From positions 1-64,000 of the forward strand of contig NZ_JAMBOG010000021.1 in NCBI RefSeq assembly GCF_023715525.1: a stretch of DNA of 64,000 nucleotides, in the 5' to 3' direction. The DNA is from Kocuria rosea (GTDB taxonomy: Bacteria; Actinomycetota; Actinomycetes; Actinomycetales; Micrococcaceae). A program made the translations under genes and the position numbers. This document shows, piece by piece, positions 60,062 to 64,000 of the stretch. The notes beneath the pieces were generated by a model that was not told the DNA's origin, ran no database searches, and was given only the letters and a program-made list of their open reading frames with translations. How positions within the stretch are numbered: position 1 is the stretch's first letter; the number at the start of each line of letters is the position of its first letter.

Positions 60062-61141
60062 TTATCCGGAAGCGTTGGCAGCACGGACTGCAGCGACTTC
60101 TGCGGGGAAGTAGCAAGCGATGTGTTCCCACACGTTGGCCTCACTCATGACTCGCTCGGTGATGTAGATGTGTCCGGTGTTGTTGTCCCGGCTCTCCTCG
60201 ATGACCTCGGTCAGGTCTTCCGGTGAGCAGGCGTGGACGGCATGCCAAAAGTTTTCCTCTGAGTGGTCAGGGTTCTTTTGCCATCCCGCGTCGTGAGTCC
60301 GGTAGGTGCGACGGCTGCCCTCGAAGGACATGAAAACGTCCGCGACATTGCCGGCCGTGAACATTGTTTCGGGGAAGGTCGTGCCAGGGTTTTGCACCAC
60401 GAAAGCCCTGCCCCGTTGTGCTTTGACGTGTTCGAACACCAGCGTGTAGTACTCATGGGCTGCTGCACTGTTGTCCATCTCGTCGAAGAAGATGCCATCG
60501 ATGGTGGGCCATCGCTGGTAGTACTCGTTGATCTCGAAGAACACGTTGCCGATGTTTGCCCGATTGCGGGAGAGCCCCATGAAGTACTGGTTGTTCTGCG
60601 GGCCGGGATTGCCCGCTGAGGTGAGGGTCACCAGTTCCTGGGTGTCGGCGTTGCGGAACCGCCCCGTGGTCGGTGACTCCACGACCCAGAGGTAGTTGGT
60701 GTTCTCCTGGAGGCCTTCGGGAAGAGCCACGTTCGGATCGACACAGCCGAGATGGACGGGGCCGAAACCGGTGGTCCAGCCGGTCTCTCTTGCCTCCCCG
60801 TCCGAGTCACGGGTTGTGACCAGCCCTGTGTTTGGATCGACGGTGAAGCGGTGCTCCTTGGCCAGTCCTTTGGTGTCCCGGTAGTTCGTGGTGACGTAGC
60901 CGAGCACGAGAGCCCCGGCGGCCTTCATCTGGTCGATGCGCTGCTGACAGAGGTGGAACTCCACGTTGTTCGGGGTGTCGGGGCGGAAGGCGGGGGTGTA
61001 GCCGGGGCCGCTGTTGGGGTTGAGTACGGTGAGACCCAGATCGGGGTGGGCGGCCGCGGCGGTCGCCCAGTCCTCGTCTCCGGTGGGGTTGCGGTGGAAG
61101 TAGGTGGGGACGGCGATCTTTTGCTGCATCGTTCGACTCAT
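60062..61141 (-). CDS. Spherulation-specific family 4 (Spherulin-4) glycosidase-like protein
   Basis: 359 aa. Begins MSRTMQQKIAVPTYFHRNPT and continues LGLTVLNPNSGPGYTPAFRP, GALVLGYVTTNYRDTKG, INEYYQRWPTIDGIFFDEMD: the TIM-barrel layout of Spherulin-4/GH135-type galactosaminoglycan hydrolases, with acidic residues in FFDEMDN. No signal peptide is seen, so secretion, if any, is by a non-Sec route. ATG overlaps the stop of the upstream Asp-box gene (ATGA), so the two are translationally coupled and probably act on the same polysaccharide. Confidence 0.82.
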   Translation of the reverse strand: MSRTMQQKIAVPTYFHRNPTGDEDWATAAAAHPDLGLTVLNPNSGPGYTPAFRPDTPNNVEFHLCQQRIDQMKAAGALVLGYVTTNYRDTKGLAKEHRFTVDPNTGLVTTRDSDGEARETGWTTGFGPVHLGCVDPNVALPEGLQENTNYLWVVESPTTGRFRNADTQELVTLTSAGNPGPQNNQYFMGLSRNRANIGNVFFEINEYYQRWPTIDGIFFDEMDNSAAAHEYYTLVFEHVKAQRGRAFVVQNPGTTFPETMFTAGNVADVFMSFEGSRRTYRTHDAGWQKNPDHSEENFWHAVHACSPEDLTEVIEESRDNNTGHIYITERVMSEANVWEHIACYFPAEVAAVRAANASG

Positions 61142-64000
61142 CTTTCGGTCTCGGAGGCCTCGGGCGGGGTAGATGGATCGCCGTGGTGCTGCCGGCTGAG
61201 CGCCTCGACCTTGCGGGCCTGGTGGTCCAGGTAGCGGGTGATCACGGGGTGGCGCCGGTCCTCGGGAACCATGGCTTCGTGGTGTTGGCGGAGGACGGCC
61301 AACCACGTCGCTTCATCGGGCAGTAGCTCTGCGGCGTCCTGGACCGGGATCGTGATCGTGAACCCGCCGAGAATGGCGTTCTCGGCGCCACCTCGTTGCT
61401 GGACCTGTACATCGAAGCGCTCACCGCGCCCGACCCGCTCCGGGGGCAGCTCGAGGGTGAGCAGCGCAGGCGCGTCGTCCTGCAACGGTGGCAGAGCAAC
61501 GGTGACCAGGGTCCCGGCGGGGACGGTAAGAGTGTGCGGGCCGGTGGGATACAGGGTGGTCGGTCCGGTGCGTTCGGCCGCCAGACGCACAATCTCCTCG
61601 GCATCGAGGTCCGGGCAGAAGAGCGTGGCGGTAGTGCCTTCGGGTAGGTCCGTCAGCCACAGCCACAACTCGTCTGCGGCCGGTGAGGGAACCGGTGCCT
61701 CGTCGTTGACCGCATCCCTTCTGCCCTCCTCCTGCCCGTAGGTCCGCAGGGCGCGGATGGAGAAGGGATGGGTGATGGTGTGGGAGGCCTGGTTCCCGGG
61801 GTTGTCCGAGCCGATGATGAACAGGTTGCGCTGGGCGAGATAGTTACTGGTGCCCGGGACGTCACCCGGGGCCAGTGGGTCGGGGGCCCCGGTCCAGGCA
61901 TGCAGATCAGCGATGAGGCACTGATGCCGACCCAGGACGTAGCGCTGCACCGGCACCAACACGTCCGGGGCGTGGGGGTCCAACGGCCAGGGCCCGTCCC
62001 GATCGGTGCCCAACATCTTCTCGGTGGGTAGCACAGCGGAGCCGGGTTGATTGATGTCCAGCAGGCAACCGAAGAAGTGGACCGGCTCGCCGGCCGCGAA
62101 GGTATGGACGTTGGTGGCGTCGGTCTGGTCGGCCATGGCCGTGGCCCGCACGTCGACCCGCTGGGTCGCGAAGCACGGCACCGTCACGACCTCCCGGGTT
62201 CCCACCGTTCCAGTACGGGTGCCGATGAGAGGTATCAGCGGCTCGGGCGGGGCGCCGGGTGCGGTGGGGGGCGCGTACGCGTAGGCCCCGTTGGGGTCGT
62301 AGTCGACCGCGGCCACGCCCCAGCTGAAGAGCCGGAAGAAGACCCGGACGTCTGGCAGGACGGTGCTGCCGGTGTAGTTCACCCGGGCTACGGCGAAGTT
62401 GTAGACCGGATCCCCGTTCTCCGTCTCGGCGATCTGCAAGCTGCTGCCGGCGGGCCAGCCCGTGGGGATCGACGTCTCGAAGATCGCCTCGCCGCCGGGG
62501 CCGTTCAGCGCGGTGAGCAGGTCCTCGAGGTATTGACGGGCGTCCGCGGGGGTGGCGTTGACCGGGAGCGTGACGCCGCCGTAGGGAGCTGTGCCCGCCC
62601 GGACACGGAAAGCTCGTAGCCCCTGGCTGAGGTAGGGGATCGGGCCGTCGAGGATGAACGGGCGGGCAGGGAAGACGAGTGTGATCCGGGCCGTGCAGGT
62701 GAACGGACCGGAGGAGAAGGTCAGCGTCAAGGGACGCGGCGGATCGGCGGCCGAGGCCGGGAAGAGGGATCCGAGGGCTGCCTGATCGAACGTCAGGTCG
62801 CAGCGCATCGTCAGCCGTTGTGGCACGGCCAGATCCGGGGTTTCCTGCTGCAGATCGGCCAGGGCCGCGGTCACCCCGGGCTCAGAGCATGTCACGGCCG
62901 GTAGGGTGCTGGGGCCGGTGATGCCCATCTCGGGGCCGGTGAAGCCCTCCAGCACGAGGTAGGCCACGGCCCTCACCACGGGGTCGGTTTGGACCTCGGG
63001 GCGGGTGATGGTGGCGTGGTCCAGCACCCAGGACCACCGGCGGTGCACCGGCCAGACGCTCCCACCGTAGGTGCACAGATACAGATCAGAGCGCTGCGCC
63101 GTGGCATCGATGCTTCCCTCGATGCGCACGAAGGCGCGGAACGGGGCGGCTTGGTACTCCGCCCAGCGGGGTCGCCAGGTCGCCCAGCCGGCCGGGGTGG
63201 TTGGATAGGGGCTACTGAAAGTTCCGGTAGTGGTGGTCGTGAGGAAAAGACGATCACCAATGATGGTGGGAGCGAACGGGGCCACCCACGGGTAGTGCAG
63301 TGTGACCTCGTTGGGCCCGGGGAGGAAGTCATGACCCCCCGAGGCCGTGGTCTGCCATGTCCCCCCACCATCGCGGGTCCAGAACAACCCCCCTTGCCCG
63401 GATGCGCCGTTGGGTTCCGAACACACGAAAATGATCTGTGAATCCGCCGGATCCACGGCGAAGTCGGTCATCGACCGGTATTTCCCCGGAGCCAGGGGCA
63501 GGGTTGCCGTCACGTCCACCCAGTTCGCGGTGACGTCTGCCGTGCCAGCGGCCCCGAGCTGTGCGGCTGGCATCTGCCACAACCCGCCACTGACGTAGGC
63601 GGGAGCACCGGCCGTTCCGGTATTCACTGCGGCCGTCACGCAGTAGAGATGGCCGGCGTGGGCTTGTAAGCGGTGACAGTGCGGCGAGGGCTGCGAGGGA
63701 AACGACCCGACGCGGTACCACTCGGTGCCCTCATCGCTGCTCCAGTAGACACCCTTCTCCCAGACCGCGGCGTAGAGCACCCCGCCGTCCAGGAGCACGG
63801 AGACCACGGGGCCCTCCGGAAGTGGATGGGCTCCGCCGACGTTCGTGAACGTTTTGCCCCAGTCAGCACTCGTCGCCCCGGCGATGGTTCTCCAGCTCTG
63901 GCCCCCGTTGTCGCTGCGTAAGACCGCCCCGTGACGCTTGCTACTGGCGCCTACGGGCACGCGAAGCTCCCGATAAAAAGGCAAGTCGTGGCGGTTCGAG
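61138..64000 (-). CDS. Large Asp-box (BNR/sialidase-like propeller) protein, 5' end outside window
   Basis: At least 948 aa; the frame stays open to the window edge, so the N-terminus and any signal peptide are missing. N-terminal visible part has Asp-box repeats of a beta-propeller: RSDNGGQSWRTIAG, SSDEGTEWYRVG, TRDGGGTWQTTAS. The middle and C-terminal parts are beta-rich (LTLTFSSGPFTCTARITLVF, TVPAGTLVTVALPPLQDDAP) without a recognised domain. Propellers of this kind occur in sialidases and glycan-binding or surface proteins; no catalytic residues can be assigned. Coupled to the Spherulin-4-like gene. Confidence 0.75.
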   Translation of the reverse strand, partial: SNRHDLPFYRELRVPVGASSKRHGAVLRSDNGGQSWRTIAGATSADWGKTFTNVGGAHPLPEGPVVSVLLDGGVLYAAVWEKGVYWSSDEGTEWYRVGSFPSQPSPHCHRLQAHAGHLYCVTAAVNTGTAGAPAYVSGGLWQMPAAQLGAAGTADVTANWVDVTATLPLAPGKYRSMTDFAVDPADSQIIFVCSEPNGASGQGGLFWTRDGGGTWQTTASGGHDFLPGPNEVTLHYPWVAPFAPTIIGDRLFLTTTTTGTFSSPYPTTPAGWATWRPRWAEYQAAPFRAFVRIEGSIDATAQRSDLYLCTYGGSVWPVHRRWSWVLDHATITRPEVQTDPVVRAVAYLVLEGFTGPEMGITGPSTLPAVTCSEPGVTAALADLQQETPDLAVPQRLTMRCDLTFDQAALGSLFPASAADPPRPLTLTFSSGPFTCTARITLVFPARPFILDGPIPYLSQGLRAFRVRAGTAPYGGVTLPVNATPADARQYLEDLLTALNGPGGEAIFETSIPTGWPAGSSLQIAETENGDPVYNFAVARVNYTGSTVLPDVRVFFRLFSWGVAAVDYDPNGAYAYAPPTAPGAPPEPLIPLIGTRTGTVGTREVVTVPCFATQRVDVRATAMADQTDATNVHTFAAGEPVHFFGCLLDINQPGSAVLPTEKMLGTDRDGPWPLDPHAPDVLVPVQRYVLGRHQCLIADLHAWTGAPDPLAPGDVPGTSNYLAQRNLFIIGSDNPGNQASHTITHPFSIRALRTYGQEEGRRDAVNDEAPVPSPAADELWLWLTDLPEGTTATLFCPDLDAEEIVRLAAERTGPTTLYPTGPHTLTVPAGTLVTVALPPLQDDAPALLTLELPPERVGRGERFDVQVQQRGGAENAILGGFTITIPVQDAAELLPDEATWLAVLRQHHEAMVPEDRRHPVITRYLDHQARKVEALSRQHHGDPSTPPEASETER

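Overview
The window is high-GC actinobacterial DNA, most likely from the Micrococcales (Kocuria/Micrococcus/Citricoccus-like). Supporting signs are a mycothiol-dependent-type enzyme (17.2 kb), two Lsr2 proteins, actinomycete-style plasmid Rep and MobF proteins, and many GTG/TTG starts. It reads as a large plasmid: partition genes at 9.6-11.0 kb, a TraA-like MobF relaxase with a candidate oriT at 51.2-56.6 kb, and a winged-helix Rep at 58.6 kb. No VirB4, coupling protein or other mating-channel gene is visible here. No rRNA or intact tRNA gene is present, only one decayed initiator-tRNA-like relic.

Region by region. 0.1-7.5 kb: small membrane and hypothetical proteins, a cupin, a solenoid-repeat membrane protein and the 3' relic of a Y-family polymerase. 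6.6-11.1 kb: parA and its partner gene, surrounded by seven copies of ATTGAATA that may form the centromere, and interrupted by an IS630-type element. 11.3-22.7 kb: cold-shock protein, a DEDDh exonuclease-BRCT-membrane protein, a stand-alone CAP12-type TIR-like protein, a sulfurtransferase, a mycothiol-type enzyme, an isochorismatase-fold protein and hypotheticals. 21.8-28.6 kb: a partly duplicated block with two lsr2 genes, two paralogous unknown proteins, and one intact plus one broken copy of a third gene. 28.8-45.6 kb: two decayed serine-recombinase genes in the same orientation enclose an A/T-rich 872-residue membrane protein, three related IS630-type copies, a decayed IS701-type element, a Trypco1+CHAT gene pair and a TIR-NB-ARC-TPR gene convergent with an unknown gene. 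45.9-51.1 kb: a NACHT protein with thirteen 36-residue repeats, an ADP-ribosyltransferase-like protein, a small membrane protein and an HNH protein. 51.2-59.9 kb: mobilization, an AbiE-like toxin-antitoxin pair, an RHH protein and Rep. 60.1-64 kb: a secreted-type Spherulin-4 glycosidase-like protein translationally coupled to a large Asp-box protein that runs off the window.

The plasmid core (par, rep, tra, toxin-antitoxin) maintains and moves the replicon. Lsr2 proteins probably silence A/T-rich cargo. The 37-51 kb segment together with 12.6-15.7 kb has the composition of an antiphage defence island: CHAT protease, TIR/NB-ARC, NACHT, a TIR-like effector and possibly an ADP-ribosyltransferase. 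All functions are read from sequence motifs; no database search was possible.
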